A DNA stretch of 64,000 nt from Gracilibacillus lacisalsi DSM 19029 (GCF_000377765.1 NZ_KB898663.1:62001-126000); one strand, 5' to 3'; positions 9,529 through 19,606 are shown, numbered from the stretch's first letter. The notes: a model not told the origin generated them from the sequence alone. Numbers and translations: made by a program.

Positions 9529-9595
9529 AAAATATTTCAATACTATCATTCTTTATGTCATTTTATGTCGAAAGACAACTTTTAATAGATTACCA

Positions 9596-9622
9596 TAAAA
9601 AAAGAGCTCTTGGCAAGAGCTC
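9596..9622 (-). terminator. Terminator of the sugar-transport operon
   Basis: Stem GAGCTCTTG / CAAGAGCTC with a minimal loop, followed on the minus strand by a run of seven or more T, directly after the stop of the DUF624 gene. Confidence 0.85.
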
Positions 9623-9625
9623 CAG

Positions 9626-10258
9626 TTATTCTTCCATTAATTTCTGTTTACTAAGATAAGCTTTCTTTTCATGTATTTTGGAGAAAGCTTTATGTGCGGG
9701 CATCGTAAGTGCAAGCGCTAGTAGACTCATACTGAAGAACAAGGCTAACCCTTGGAAATGCCATAATCCATATGTAATACCAAACACTCCCAACACCATA
9801 ACTGCTGTCGGTATGGGATTCAATACCATAATAAAAAATGAACTTTTCAATACTTGTAACAGCTTCATATCATAATGAACATAGACTGGAAAAATATAAA
9901 AAGATGTTAATATAAAGAATATCGAAATGAATAAGAATGGAATAGTAAGTAACATGAAGTAATCATTTTCTACTAATGTTATAAATAAGAAATCCAAGTA
10001 TAATATATAACCCATTGCTGCAATTATATAGCCCAAAATATTCGCTTGTAGTAACGATTGACGATAAACTTTCCAAAAAGTTTTAAACAGAGGAATATCA
10101 GTATTTCCAGAAACCCATTTTCTTACTATCGAAAAGGTTGCAGCAGTCGATGGAAATAAACCTACAACGATTAGACCGCATAAAGTAAATCCAATCCATA
10201 ATAAGTTCAGATATGCTACTTTCGTAATCCATTCAAATGCTTTATTCAATGCGTTCAT
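9626..10258 (-). CDS. YesL-family (DUF624) membrane protein
   Basis: 210 aa with four to five hydrophobic segments and the N-terminal LLWIGFTLCGLIVVGLFPST block of the DUF624/YesL family. The biochemical role of this family is not established. Its genes accompany sugar ABC importers of the YesOPQ/LplABC kind, as here, where it is the last gene after two permeases. It may assist the transporter or its regulation. No enzyme motif is seen. Confidence 0.8.
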   Translation of the reverse strand: MNALNKAFEWITKVAYLNLLWIGFTLCGLIVVGLFPSTAATFSIVRKWVSGNTDIPLFKTFWKVYRQSLLQANILGYIIAAMGYILYLDFLFITLVENDYFMLLTIPFLFISIFFILTSFYIFPVYVHYDMKLLQVLKSSFFIMVLNPIPTAVMVLGVFGITYGLWHFQGLALFFSMSLLALALTMPAHKAFSKIHEKKAYLSKQKLMEE

Positions 10259-10305
10259 ACTAACATCCCCCTTAAAAACTTCTTCTAGCTGAATTATCTT
10301 CGCTT

Positions 10306-11145
10306 TTAACCCTTTAACCCACTAGTACTGATACCGTCTACCACATAACGTTGGAAAATGAAGAAAATGATAAACACTGGAATTAAGGATACTACTGACA
10401 TGGCAAACATTGCACCCCAGTTGGAAACTGTTTCATTACTTAGGAACATGTTTAAAGCCATTGAAACCGTATATTTAGAAGGACTATTCAAATATAATAC
10501 TGGTCCAAGTAAGTTATCCCATGTCCAATAGAATGTAAAAATCGATGTCGTTGCTAAAGCAGGAACAATTAATGGCAATATAATTCTTCTGTATATACCA
10601 AATGTATTACATCCATCAATAATTGCTGCTTCATCCAACTCTCTAGGTATCGTTCTAATGAATTGCACCAATAAAAAGATGAAGAACGGATGACCAAAAT
10701 ATGCAGGTACCACAAGTGGTTTTAATGAATTTAGCCAATCCAGCTGGGCAAATATAATATATTGTGGAATCATTACTACTTCATAAGGAAGCATCAATGT
10801 TAATATCATAATCGCAAACCAAAAGCTTCTTCCTGCAAATTTTAATCTCGCAAATCCGAATGCAATTAAAGAACAAGAAATTAAATGACCTATTAATACT
10901 AAAATAACAAAGATAAACGTATTTAAAATATACGTATCAAACCCATAGTCACCGAAGCCAGCCCACCCTTGTGCATAATTGCTTAATATAAATGGTTGTG
11001 GGATTAGAGATTCTGCTGTTGCAAATATTTTTTCACTTTGTTTAAATGAGCTCATAATTAACCAAATTACTGGATACAGTAAAAGGATAGCAAAACAACC
11101 AACGATTAAATGATAGATGATTTTTTTTATATATTTTGCTTGCAT
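10306..11145 (-). CDS. Carbohydrate ABC transporter permease (MalG/YesQ type)
   Basis: 279-aa inner-membrane permease with six hydrophobic segments and the EAA loop [21 protein letters not shown], which contacts the ATPase. It ends with the GISTSGLKG tail common to MalG-type sugar permeases. Only 2 nt separate its start from the stop of the partner permease. No ATPase gene is present, so a shared MsmX-type ATPase encoded elsewhere is inferred. Confidence 0.9.
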   Translation of the reverse strand: MQAKYIKKIIYHLIVGCFAILLLYPVIWLIMSSFKQSEKIFATAESLIPQPFILSNYAQGWAGFGDYGFDTYILNTFIFVILVLIGHLISCSLIAFGFARLKFAGRSFWFAIMILTLMLPYEVVMIPQYIIFAQLDWLNSLKPLVVPAYFGHPFFIFLLVQFIRTIPRELDEAAIIDGCNTFGIYRRIILPLIVPALATTSIFTFYWTWDNLLGPVLYLNSPSKYTVSMALNMFLSNETVSNWGAMFAMSVVSLIPVFIIFFIFQRYVVDGISTSGLKG

Positions 11146-11147
11146 CG

Positions 11148-12044
11148 TTATCTGCCTCCCTCTGATTCATAGTGCACCCAATATTTAGACGAAAAGAAGA
11201 TTAGCGAAGTTAGTATCCCTATAATCACTAACATTACCCAAGCCATGGCTGATGCATAACCCATATGGAAGAATTCAAAACCTTGCTTGAATAAATAGAG
11301 TGAATATAATAAGGTCCCATCTAATGGTCCGCCTGTACCCTTTGAAATAATATAAGCTGGAACAAATGTCATAAATGCAGCAATTGTTTGCATAACTGCA
11401 TTAAATAGGATAACAGGGCTTAACATTGGTATTGTGATGTTAAAGAATTTTTGAAAGAAGCTTGCACCATCAACACTTGCAGCTTCATAGTAACTTTGTG
11501 GTATCGACTTTAGACCAGCTAAGAAGATCAGCATCGAAGAACCAAACTGCCAAACAGATAAAAATATTAACATCCATAATGCGGCCGTTGGATTTCCAAA
11601 CCATCTAACAGGATCGATTCCCATTGTCATAAGTGCTAAGTTGACGATCCCATCATCACCAAAGATTTGTCGCCACATAATTGCTACTGCAACGCTTCCA
11701 CCTATTAAAGATGGTAAATAATATAAGGTTCGGTATAAGCCAACCGCTCGAGATGCAGTATTAAGTAACATAGCTACTACTAATGCAAATAATAGTCGCA
11801 ATGGAACGCCAGCAAATACATAGATAAAGGTTATTTTTAAAGAGTGTAAATATCTCGGATCTGATGTAAACATTTTTTTAAAATTCTCAAAGCCAATCCA
11901 TCTAGGTGCATTAAATAAATCGTACGATGTGAAGGAGAAGTAGAAAGAAGCAATGATAGGAATAATGGTAAAGGCCAAAAATCCTATAATAAACGGACCA
12001 ATAAATAGATATCCCCATAAATTTTGCTTCATATGAGTTTGCAT
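11148..12044 (-). CDS. Carbohydrate ABC transporter permease (MalF/YesP type)
   Basis: 298-aa permease, partner of the product of 10306-11145. Six membrane segments; the EAA loop is [20 protein letters not shown]; the N-terminus ([15 protein letters not shown]) is typical of sugar permeases. It is separated from the binding-protein gene by about 85 nt carrying a hairpin (12088-12112) that probably shields the upstream message. Confidence 0.9.
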   Translation of the reverse strand: MQTHMKQNLWGYLFIGPFIIGFLAFTIIPIIASFYFSFTSYDLFNAPRWIGFENFKKMFTSDPRYLHSLKITFIYVFAGVPLRLLFALVVAMLLNTASRAVGLYRTLYYLPSLIGGSVAVAIMWRQIFGDDGIVNLALMTMGIDPVRWFGNPTAALWMLIFLSVWQFGSSMLIFLAGLKSIPQSYYEAASVDGASFFQKFFNITIPMLSPVILFNAVMQTIAAFMTFVPAYIISKGTGGPLDGTLLYSLYLFKQGFEFFHMGYASAMAWVMLVIIGILTSLIFFSSKYWVHYESEGGR

Positions 12045-12087
12045 TTTGGAAAGCTCCCTTCTATGATTCTGAATAATGGAAAAACAA

Positions 12088-12112
12088 TAGCTGATCTCAT
12101 AAGGATCAGCTA
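12088..12112 (-). promoter_or_regulatory. Intra-operon stem-loop after the binding-protein gene
   Basis: Perfect 9-bp stem TAGCTGATC / GATCAGCTA with a 7-nt loop and no T run. Such structures stabilise the binding-protein message relative to the permease message in many ABC operons. Confidence 0.5.
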
Positions 12113-12130
12113 CTGTCCATCATAATCCTT

Positions 12131-13459
12131 TTAGTTACCTAAAATGCTTTCTGCCTGTGTTCTAAAGTATTCAGCTGCTTCTTCTGGTGTAATCTCGCCA
12201 TAAGAGATTTGTTCACTTAAATTGGTTAATTGCTCAATAATTTCACCTGCACCTGCCGGATCTGGAGCACCCATTGGTGTACTATTATCTTCTGCCCATG
12301 CAACATAATCAAATACCGCTTGCTGAGCTTCAGAAACATCATCTGCAATTTCTTCTTGAACTACAGAAGAAACTGGAACCCCACGGTCACCGAGAATAAG
12401 TTTGTTCGCTTCCACATCGTTCACCCAAAAATCAATAAAGGCTGCTGCTGCTTCCTTTTGCTCGGAATTTTCGGAGATCGAGAAATACATACTAGGCTTT
12501 AGAAATAAACCATCTTCTAGATTCTCTCCTGGAGGAGTAGCAAATGCGAATGTATGCTCTGACATATCCTCCAACCCAACAAATTGATTAGACCACTGGA
12601 AAATCCCTACTCCGTCACCTAATACAACTGGGTCATCTTCAGGGCCGGCTAATTGCGCCAGAAAATCAGGAGTTGGAGTTGCTTCTGCTTCCACCTGTTC
12701 TTGAATGATTGTAAAAAAGTCTACAAATAATTGATCGTCGTCATAACCAAGGCCACTTCCATCTTCTGCGTAAAGACGGGCACCATTTTGGCGTAAGTAA
12801 TAGTTAAAAAACACATCTGCTTGCATACCATTATCAAAGTAATATCCAGCATCAGCTGCCTGTTGAGCCATTTCTTGATATTCGTCCCATGAGTATGTTT
12901 CAGGGATCTCGTCAATTCCGATCTCCGCTAAAATCTCAGGGTTATAATGAAAACTTAGCGCATTGGAACCTAGATTAAAACCGTAAAGACCGTCGTTAAT
13001 TCGACCACCTTCGATCGTGTTTTCCGCAATATTTGAGTCGTCGATCTCACTGCCAAGAAACTGTTCTAAATCAGCTAATTGACCATTTTCTGCATATTGA
13101 GAAATATAAGATAAATCCATTTGAATAATGTCTGGCAATTCATTTGCTGCTGCTTGAGGTGATAGTTTTTGCCAGTAGTCATCCCAACTAGCATATTCTG
13201 GCTCAATCGTTACATTCGGGTTTTGCTCTTCATACAATTCAATAACTTCCATTGTGTAATCATGACGTGGCTGTGACCCCCACCAAGCAATTCGTAACGT
13301 TACTTGATCCCCACTTGCTTCAGAATCGGAGTCATTGTTTGTTTCTTCTGAAGTATCATCGGTATCGCCGCCTGTATCTTCTGAGCTATCATCGCCACTA
13401 CATGCAGCTAACCAAAGAACCATCATCATTCCTAATAGTACTAACAAAGATTTTTTCAT
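12131..13459 (-). CDS. Extracellular carbohydrate-binding lipoprotein of an ABC importer
   Basis: 442 aa, family 1 solute-binding protein (YesO class). Lipoprotein signal with lipobox LAAC at about residue 20, an acidic Asp/Glu/Ser linker to about residue 50, then the binding fold beginning VTLRIAWWGSQPRHD. Other family marks are PDIIQMDLSYISQYAENGQL and AAAFIDFWVNDVEANKLILG. It delivers an unidentified sugar to the two permeases. A perfect cre box 24-37 nt upstream of the start predicts CcpA control. Confidence 0.88.
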   Translation of the reverse strand: MKKSLLVLLGMMMVLWLAACSGDDSSEDTGGDTDDTSEETNNDSDSEASGDQVTLRIAWWGSQPRHDYTMEVIELYEEQNPNVTIEPEYASWDDYWQKLSPQAAANELPDIIQMDLSYISQYAENGQLADLEQFLGSEIDDSNIAENTIEGGRINDGLYGFNLGSNALSFHYNPEILAEIGIDEIPETYSWDEYQEMAQQAADAGYYFDNGMQADVFFNYYLRQNGARLYAEDGSGLGYDDDQLFVDFFTIIQEQVEAEATPTPDFLAQLAGPEDDPVVLGDGVGIFQWSNQFVGLEDMSEHTFAFATPPGENLEDGLFLKPSMYFSISENSEQKEAAAAFIDFWVNDVEANKLILGDRGVPVSSVVQEEIADDVSEAQQAVFDYVAWAEDNSTPMGAPDPAGAGEIIEQLTNLSEQISYGEITPEEAAEYFRTQAESILGN

Positions 13460-13482
13460 TTCTTTCCCTCCCCTTTTTAATC

Positions 13483-13496
13483 TGTAAGCGATTACA
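13483..13496 (-). promoter_or_regulatory. cre box (CcpA site) upstream of the sugar-binding protein
   Basis: TGTAAGCGATTACA matches the TGWAANCGNTNWCA consensus at every defined position. It lies just upstream of the binding-protein gene and so predicts catabolite control by CcpA and HPr-Ser46-P. HPr itself is encoded at 58477. Confidence 0.88.
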
Positions 13497-13585
13497 GTTA
13501 TATGATAGCAGATATTGGTACGTAGGTATGATAGAAAAATCAGTGGTAAATGTTTAAAAAGAAGAGTTTTTTGAAAACGCTAACT

Positions 13586-15127
13586 TCATCCTTCATTTGA
13601 CTTAATAATCTCGGATGGTGTAAATCCCTTCATTCTTTTAAATATTTGACTGAAATATTGTGGGTTATTACCAAAACCTAGTCTCTCCGCTAACTCAAAT
13701 ACTTTAATATCCTGTTCTACTTCGATAATTTCCACTGCTTTATTAATGCGGGCATTGGTAACATAAGACGAGAAGCGTTGTCCAATTTCTTTTTTAAAGG
13801 TTTTCCCTAAATAGTCAGCATTCATATATAGACAGTGGTTAGCCAGCCACTGAAGTGACAATGCAGGATTCTCAATCTCCTCTTCAATACAAGTCAACAT
13901 TTGTCGTACCACTTTTGAATATTTTTGCGGTGTTTGATCTTGGATAATCATTCTTTCAAAAAGTTTTTCAAAGAACGTAACAAAATCAGAAATATGCTGA
14001 TAATCCTCCATTTGTCCTATTGCTTGCACCCGATCCTCTGTTGAATGATGTGCTAATTTACTCATTAACAATAAATAAATTTGAATAAAATAGCCCCTTG
14101 TAATCTTTGGTGCAACTTTATGTTTTTTCAGCTTATCTACAAAATCTATAAGGTAGGACACTGCATCCTTCTTTTGTTGTTTTTTTAAATAATACACAAT
14201 CGTATCTAGATCTATTTCAATGTCTGGTTGCAACTTTTCATGAAAGTGAATCCAGTTTTGAGACGGAATATCACTATGCTTTGGTTGATAAAAAACTTGT
14301 TGTACCATTTCATCTAATGTTGGAATTTTTTCTATTTGATCTTTAGTAAAGTCTTTTGAGAAAACGGAAGTCGTACTGAGTGTGTATGGACCCAATTCAG
14401 CTTGGAGAATGTCTTTGATTGTTTTTTGATATGCTGGAGAATGGCGCATCATCACGACCACTTTATTTTCGATTAATGTAGTGACGACTTGTTCATTGAG
14501 AAATGATCGATTAATGGTTTCGATTAATTGGTTGATTTGATCATATGTAATTTTCCCTTCGATGAAAAGCATCCAAAAAAAGAAAGGTTCTGATGAATAG
14601 AGTCCCTCCACCATCTGCTTCATTTTTGACTGGCTTTTTTCCGTTATTTGTTCGTAAATAAAAAACTGCTTTAACACTTCCTCACATTCATTGACAGTAT
14701 TTTTCGTCACTTCTTCTTCCATTGCCTTCATGTATTTAACAGCTTCTTCTTCTTCTCGAATTTCTTGAACAACATCGTCAAGAGCTTCAGAAATATTCAC
14801 TTCATTACACGGCTTTAGCAAATAATGTTTGACACCAAACCGCATCGCTTGTCTTGCGTATTCAAATTCACTAAATCCAGATAAAAAAATCCATTTAATA
14901 GACGGATAGTCTTGTTTTGCCTTTTTCACTAGTTCGATCCCATCTAATCCGGGCATGGTTATATCGGTAATCACAATGTCGGGCTGTTGTTTCGTAATAA
15001 AATCATATGCTTCCAGGCCATTCATTGCTTTCCCTATTAATGATGTATCATGTTGATTCCAATCCACAATCACAGAAATACCATCCAAGATCATCCGTTC
15101 ATCATCTACTAACAACACTTTGTACAT
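13586..15127 (-). CDS. AraC-type response regulator (YesN-like)
   Basis: 513 aa from the ATG at 15125-15127. The open frame extends to 15175, but the receiver domain begins MYKVLLVDDERM and the start overlaps the kinase gene by 26 nt. Phospho-acceptor Asp near residue 54 (IVITDITMPGLDG) and switch Lys in LLKPCNE. A long central region of unknown fold follows, then a C-terminal AraC pair of helix-turn-helices (about 410-513, ending KRMKGFTPSEI). It probably activates the downstream importer in response to its sugar. Confidence 0.9.
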   Translation of the reverse strand: MYKVLLVDDERMILDGISVIVDWNQHDTSLIGKAMNGLEAYDFITKQQPDIVITDITMPGLDGIELVKKAKQDYPSIKWIFLSGFSEFEYARQAMRFGVKHYLLKPCNEVNISEALDDVVQEIREEEEAVKYMKAMEEEVTKNTVNECEEVLKQFFIYEQITEKSQSKMKQMVEGLYSSEPFFFWMLFIEGKITYDQINQLIETINRSFLNEQVVTTLIENKVVVMMRHSPAYQKTIKDILQAELGPYTLSTTSVFSKDFTKDQIEKIPTLDEMVQQVFYQPKHSDIPSQNWIHFHEKLQPDIEIDLDTIVYYLKKQQKKDAVSYLIDFVDKLKKHKVAPKITRGYFIQIYLLLMSKLAHHSTEDRVQAIGQMEDYQHISDFVTFFEKLFERMIIQDQTPQKYSKVVRQMLTCIEEEIENPALSLQWLANHCLYMNADYLGKTFKKEIGQRFSSYVTNARINKAVEIIEVEQDIKVFELAERLGFGNNPQYFSQIFKRMKGFTPSEIIKSNEG

Positions 15128-16898
15128 AGGCTTCCTTATCCTCCTTCGGCAAAATAATGGAAACTGTCGTACCATTCCCTATTTCGCTGTCAATGTTTAG
15201 TCCATATTCCTCTCCAAAAAGTATCTTGACACGTTCATTTATATTGCGTAGACCGATCCCTGTTCCTTTTGGCTGATAGTCACCTGATTCAATCTGATCT
15301 AAATAAGACTTGTTAATACCTGGACCATTATCCTCCACTTGAATAACGATCTTGTCTTCTTCCTCTTTAATCGAGAGATGAATTTTACAAACACCAATCA
15401 TTTCTTGCAGACCATAGCGAATGGCATTTTCCACTAATGGTTGAATAATAAATTTTGGTACTTGTATATCTAAGAATTGCTTAGGTATCTCCTTTGTAAA
15501 CTGTAACCTTTCATCAAAACGATAACTTTGAATCGTAATATAATGGTCTACTACTGTCTGTTCTTCTTCCAATGGAATTAATGCATCCTTCATGTTAATC
15601 GATGCTCGTAAGACGTAACCAAGAGATTCAGCCATCTGGGAAATTTTCTTTTCACCAACTATTTTGGCGGACCAATTGATAGATTCAAGCGTATTATAAA
15701 GAAAATGTGGATTTACTTGTGCCTGCAATGTTTTAAATTCGGATTCTTTAATTAATAATTGTTTTTTATAATTTTCTCCAATTAAATAATTAATTTGATT
15801 CATCATTTTCTTAAAATTCTCATGCATTTGCCCTGCTTCATCTTTGGTCAGCTCTGTTTCCATGCCAACATCATAATAATCCAAATCACCTGTCTGAACT
15901 TTTTTCATTTTTTTATTTAAACTTTCAATCGGGTTTACAATCGTGCCGGTAAACTTACTTCCTAGGAAAATCATCAGTAAAAATAGTGCAAAATAGGTTA
16001 AAAAGACAGCCGTTCGAGCCTGGCTAATCACCGTAAACAAATTACTATAAGGGGTTAGAATCATATACGTCCAATCCAAGTGATTGGCTTCTGTATACGT
16101 TAAAAAATATCGTTCACCGTTATGTTTTATAATTTGATATCCTTGCTGATTAACCAGAAAGTCAGAAGGTTTAATACCGTCTAATTTATTTTCATCGGAG
16201 AAGACTTGCCGCTCATTCTGGTCAAAAATAAGAAAATTAGTTTCTTGTTCTTCTAAATTATTCGTAAGCTCATGCATCATTTCATGAATATCAACTCGAA
16301 TTCCTACCGTCCCTAACCTTTCAAAAGAAAAATCCATATATTCTCGTATATCCCGGACTGCCATCACTGTCTCATCATTTTCAGATGGAGATAACCAATT
16401 GACCCCACCCTCTTCCTCTCGTGCAGTCTCTTTCATGGTTGCTAATCTTTCTTCAGATAAATTGATGATTAAATTTCCACTGGCATATTCTTTGTCATAT
16501 ATATCATACACTTGAATCGATTGTACATATTTGTTTAATGCACCAATATGTAATAGTCTTTTCCGGAGTTCATTTCCAATCATGTACTTATCGTAGTTTG
16601 AATCGGTGTTCATTAATTCTAATAAATAGGATTGTACATATGTATCAGTAGTGATTTGATAGGAAAGGCGTTCCATCTTCTTTAATTCCGCTTCAACGGA
16701 ATTCGTTGAAACTTGCAAAGCTTGAGCAGATTGGCGGTAGATTTCCTTATTATAGAGGTTAAAAGCGTATTGCAATATTGACAAACCACCGATACTAAAT
16801 GCAAGCAGTACTAAAGATGTGAGGATAACCATTTTATATTTCAGACGTAAGTTCAAAAATTTCAAGCGAACCTTATTAAGCATACCGATAACACTCAC
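15102..16898 (-). CDS. Sensor histidine kinase, YesM/LytS-like His_kinase family
   Basis: 598 aa. Transmembrane helix 1 is at about 22-44, an extracellular sensing region of about 250 residues follows, transmembrane helix 2 is near 295-318 and HAMP at about 320-370. The phospho-acceptor His is in QVNPHFLYNTLESINW (near 395), with an ATP-binding domain at the C-terminus (VEDNGPGI, GTGIGLRNINERV). Start GTG 16898, or ATG six codons in; the Shine-Dalgarno suits neither perfectly. It pairs with the adjacent AraC-type regulator. A cre box lies 7-20 nt upstream. Confidence 0.9.
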   Translation of the reverse strand: MSVIGMLNKVRLKFLNLRLKYKMVILTSLVLLAFSIGGLSILQYAFNLYNKEIYRQSAQALQVSTNSVEAELKKMERLSYQITTDTYVQSYLLELMNTDSNYDKYMIGNELRKRLLHIGALNKYVQSIQVYDIYDKEYASGNLIINLSEERLATMKETAREEEGGVNWLSPSENDETVMAVRDIREYMDFSFERLGTVGIRVDIHEMMHELTNNLEEQETNFLIFDQNERQVFSDENKLDGIKPSDFLVNQQGYQIIKHNGERYFLTYTEANHLDWTYMILTPYSNLFTVISQARTAVFLTYFALFLLMIFLGSKFTGTIVNPIESLNKKMKKVQTGDLDYYDVGMETELTKDEAGQMHENFKKMMNQINYLIGENYKKQLLIKESEFKTLQAQVNPHFLYNTLESINWSAKIVGEKKISQMAESLGYVLRASINMKDALIPLEEEQTVVDHYITIQSYRFDERLQFTKEIPKQFLDIQVPKFIIQPLVENAIRYGLQEMIGVCKIHLSIKEEEDKIVIQVEDNGPGINKSYLDQIESGDYQPKGTGIGLRNINERVKILFGEEYGLNIDSEIGNGTTVSIILPKEDKEAYVQSVVSR

Positions 16899-16904
16899 CC
16901 TCCT

Positions 16905-16918
16905 TGTTAACGCTTACA
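16905..16918 (-). promoter_or_regulatory. cre box (CcpA site) upstream of the sensor kinase
   Basis: Read on the minus strand as TGTAAGCGTTAACA this fully matches TGWAANCGNTNWCA. It overlaps the leader of the kinase gene and suggests the whole regulatory-transport unit is under catabolite control at two points. Confidence 0.82.
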
Positions 16919-17056
16919 GTTATTATATGTTGAATGAAAGCATTACGTCAATTTGATTCGCTTCAAATTAAGTAACATAAAAGCTAAAAATTCGTCTAAT
17001 CTATAAGCATAGCTTTATATAAATATTATGCTAAGGTTAATAGGAGTTTGGAAACT

Positions 17057-18286
17057 ATGATAAAGAAATTAAGTTTATGGATACTTATACTCATGTTTAT
17101 AAGTAGCTGCAACGATAAACCCATAAAAGAGCATGAATTGTCTACTCACCATCTGACAGCCTTATCAACCGGTGAATTAAACAGTGAGCGTTGGGACTTT
17201 AGCTCCAATATTGATGATATGACAATACCGGAAAAGATCGGTCAACTAATGATGATCGGATTAGAAAGCACCTCCATTGACCAACAAGTTACGCATTATC
17301 TATCCGATAAAAAGGTTGGAGGATTCATTTTATTACAAAAGAATATCCAAAATACGCAACAAACTGTAGAGTTGATTAATGACTTAAAACAGGCTAACGA
17401 CAATCAAATACCTCTCTTCTTAGGAATTGACGAAGAAGGCGGACGAATTACAAGACTTCCTAAAGAGATAATGGTAACACCAACAAGCCAAGCAATTGGC
17501 AAAAAGAATGATAGTGATCTATCTTATCAAATCGGAAAACTGTTAGCCAAAAAAGTGAAGGAGTTTGGTTTTAATATTAATTTTGCTCCAGTACTTGATG
17601 TAAATAATAACCCGCATAACCCTGTTATTGGAGACAGGTCATTTGGAGACAAACCTGATCTAGTGAGCAAGATGGCAATTGCACAAATGAAAGGATTGTC
17701 TGACGAAAATGTTATTCCCGTCGGAAAACATTTTCCGGGGCATGGAGATACAGATGTTGATTCACATATCAACCTTCCGCTTCTTGATCATTCGGTTGAA
17801 AGATTACATCAAGTAGAACTTAGGCCTTTTCAACAAGCAATTAACCATGATGCTGAAGCAATTATGATTGGTCATTTAATGATTCCATCGATTGATCCAG
17901 ACAATCCTGCAACATTATCAGCAGATATTATTCAAGGATTGTTAAGGAAGGAATTAGGCTTTGATGGTCTTGTAATTAGCGACGATTTAACAATGGGTGC
18001 AATTTTAGAGAATTATGAGATTGGCGATGCAGCTGTGCAAGCAATCCAGGCAGGAACAGATTTGTTATTGATCTGCCATGGATATGAGCAAATCGATACT
18101 GTATTTGCTGCTATCGAAGATGCGGTAGCAAGTGGGGAAATCTCAATGCAACGCTTAGATGAAAGTGTAAATCGGCTATTACAACTGAAACAGAAATACG
18201 GGATAACTGATGAAGAAATAGACTTTGTAGACGTAGAACAGCTAAATCGTGAAATAAAAGAAACATTGCCTTCAACATCAAACTAA
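17057..18286 (+). CDS. GH3-family beta-N-acetylhexosaminidase lipoprotein (NagZ-like)
   Basis: About 409 aa from ATG 17057 (AGGAG 10 nt upstream); an in-frame TTG at 17048 is a poorer start. Signal with lipobox ISSC near residue 18 predicts a membrane-anchored exported enzyme. The catalytic stretch KHFPGHGDTDVDSH (near 225-240) carries the Asp-His dyad of NagZ-type enzymes, and the nucleophile Asp lies in LVISDDLTMGA. Only the TIM-barrel domain is present; B. subtilis NagZ/YbbD has an extra C-terminal domain. Substrate probably GlcNAc-MurNAc fragments. Divergent from the YesMN-type operon, which may import its products (inference). Confidence 0.88.
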   Translation: MIKKLSLWILILMFISSCNDKPIKEHELSTHHLTALSTGELNSERWDFSSNIDDMTIPEKIGQLMMIGLESTSIDQQVTHYLSDKKVGGFILLQKNIQNTQQTVELINDLKQANDNQIPLFLGIDEEGGRITRLPKEIMVTPTSQAIGKKNDSDLSYQIGKLLAKKVKEFGFNINFAPVLDVNNNPHNPVIGDRSFGDKPDLVSKMAIAQMKGLSDENVIPVGKHFPGHGDTDVDSHINLPLLDHSVERLHQVELRPFQQAINHDAEAIMIGHLMIPSIDPDNPATLSADIIQGLLRKELGFDGLVISDDLTMGAILENYEIGDAAVQAIQAGTDLLLICHGYEQIDTVFAAIEDAVASGEISMQRLDESVNRLLQLKQKYGITDEEIDFVDVEQLNREIKETLPSTSN

Positions 18287-18297
18287 GCAAATAAAAT

Positions 18298-18342
18298 ATG
18301 ACGGGCATATCCAGCTGACTGTTTCAATTGGATGTCCGTCAT
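18298..18342. terminator. Terminator between convergent genes
   Basis: Stem ATGACGGGCATATCCA / TGGATGTCCGTCAT with a loop of about 15 nt, between the GH3 gene and the convergent DoxX-like gene. It can act in both directions. Confidence 0.7.
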
Positions 18343-18367
18343 AGGCATTTTTATTTAAGGTAAGGGA

Positions 18368-18736
18368 TTACTTGATCTCTAGTAGTCTTTTGAATTTATC
18401 TCTGAAATAATACAGTAAATAGCCTTGCAGGATAACCATTATTACAGCCAAGATAAGTAATGAAGGATCTACAAAGATGTGCAGTAAGAAAATATTGGCT
18501 GTAATCGGTGTTAATACTGTTAAAGCTAAGGGAACAAACCGATTAATCAATAATAATAATCCGCAAATCACTTCCAATGACTTTTCCACAACTAATAAAT
18601 AGTTAAATTGAAATAATACCATTGCTTCAGGACTTGTCGAAATCAAAGGCTCGATATTTAATACAACAAGAAACCCGTTTAAACCTGCGATCAGAAAGAT
18701 GATACCCAGAACTAATCTAGCAGCATGATAAGCTAT
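18368..18736 (-). CDS. DoxX-like small membrane protein, apparently with an ATA start
   Basis: About 122 aa with four hydrophobic helices; the N-terminal RLVLGIIFLIAGLNGFLVVL and following residues look like the DoxX family (membrane proteins linked to oxidative stress and terminal oxidases). The reading frame is intact up to a strong GGGAGGAGAAG Shine-Dalgarno. The only codons at the right distance are two ATA triplets (18734-18739). The first ATG in frame (18644-18646) would remove the first helix. Either AUA initiates, as is rare, or the start codon has been lost. Confidence 0.65.
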   Translation of the reverse strand: MAYHAARLVLGIIFLIAGLNGFLVVLNIEPLISTSPEAMVLFQFNYLLVVEKSLEVICGLLLLINRFVPLALTVLTPITANIFLLHIFVDPSLLILAVIMVILQGYLLYYFRDKFKRLLEIK

Positions 18737-18901
18737 TATCTTCTCCTCCCTTTTGTTTCTCTATTTTCATTTAGATTGTTATCACCTATTTTATTATATA
18801 TTATTTCCACTGATTTGTTGTTAAATAAATGAATATGGGTAAATTAAAACAGTAGAACTTTCTAAAAAAACACTAAATCAATTTCGCAAAGGGGTCTTCT
18901 T

Positions 18902-19606
18902 ATGGATTTTACTGAACTTACACTTAGAATTGTATCTTCATTTCTTGTCCTATTATTACTCACGAGGATAATGGGAAGGAAAGAACTACGTCAGTTAACG
19001 TTTTTTAATTTTGTATCTGGAATTGCTGTTGGATCGATTGCGGCTTCACTTGTTGTGAATCAAAATTTAGACATATGGGCGGGGATATATGCGTTATCTG
19101 GATGGGCGATTCTTACGATCATTATGGGTTTAATAGACATTAAATCTAAGACAGCTCGAACAGTTATCCAAGGACAACCGGTAATCCTTATAAAACAAGG
19201 GAAAATTATGGAGGATGAGATGCGAAAGGCCAGATTAGATATCGATGCTTTAAATGGACTGTTGCGCAAGAAAAATATTTTTTCAATTACTGATGTTCAA
19301 TATGCAATATTTGAAACGGACGGAACACTTTCAGTTATGAAAAAAGAAGAGAAACAAACGCTAACTAAAGGTGATAGCAATATACAGGTGGTAAATACAG
19401 AACCATTCCCAATAGCTACAGAGGTTATTACTGACGGAAAAATCAATAAGGAAAACTTATCCAAATTAAATCTAGATGAAAATTGGCTGGAAAAACAATT
19501 GAAACAAGCTAGTGTAAATGATATTTCTGATATATTTTTCGCTGAGATACAGAAAGATGGAACTTTATATATCGACATAAGAGATGATGGTATTTCTAAG
19601 CAATAG
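18902..19606 (+). CDS. YetF/YrbG-family (DUF421) membrane protein
   Basis: 234 aa. Three N-terminal transmembrane helices, with TRIMGRKELRQLTFFNFVSG and GSIAASLVV typical of the family, are followed by a cytoplasmic YetF domain (about 85-234) with GQPVILIKQGKI and DIDALNGLLRKKNIFSITDV. In B. subtilis such proteins are spore- or envelope-associated and their function is still unclear. Preceded by AAAGGGGT. No operon partner. Confidence 0.85.
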   Translation: MDFTELTLRIVSSFLVLLLLTRIMGRKELRQLTFFNFVSGIAVGSIAASLVVNQNLDIWAGIYALSGWAILTIIMGLIDIKSKTARTVIQGQPVILIKQGKIMEDEMRKARLDIDALNGLLRKKNIFSITDVQYAIFETDGTLSVMKKEEKQTLTKGDSNIQVVNTEPFPIATEVITDGKINKENLSKLNLDENWLEKQLKQASVNDISDIFFAEIQKDGTLYIDIRDDGISKQ

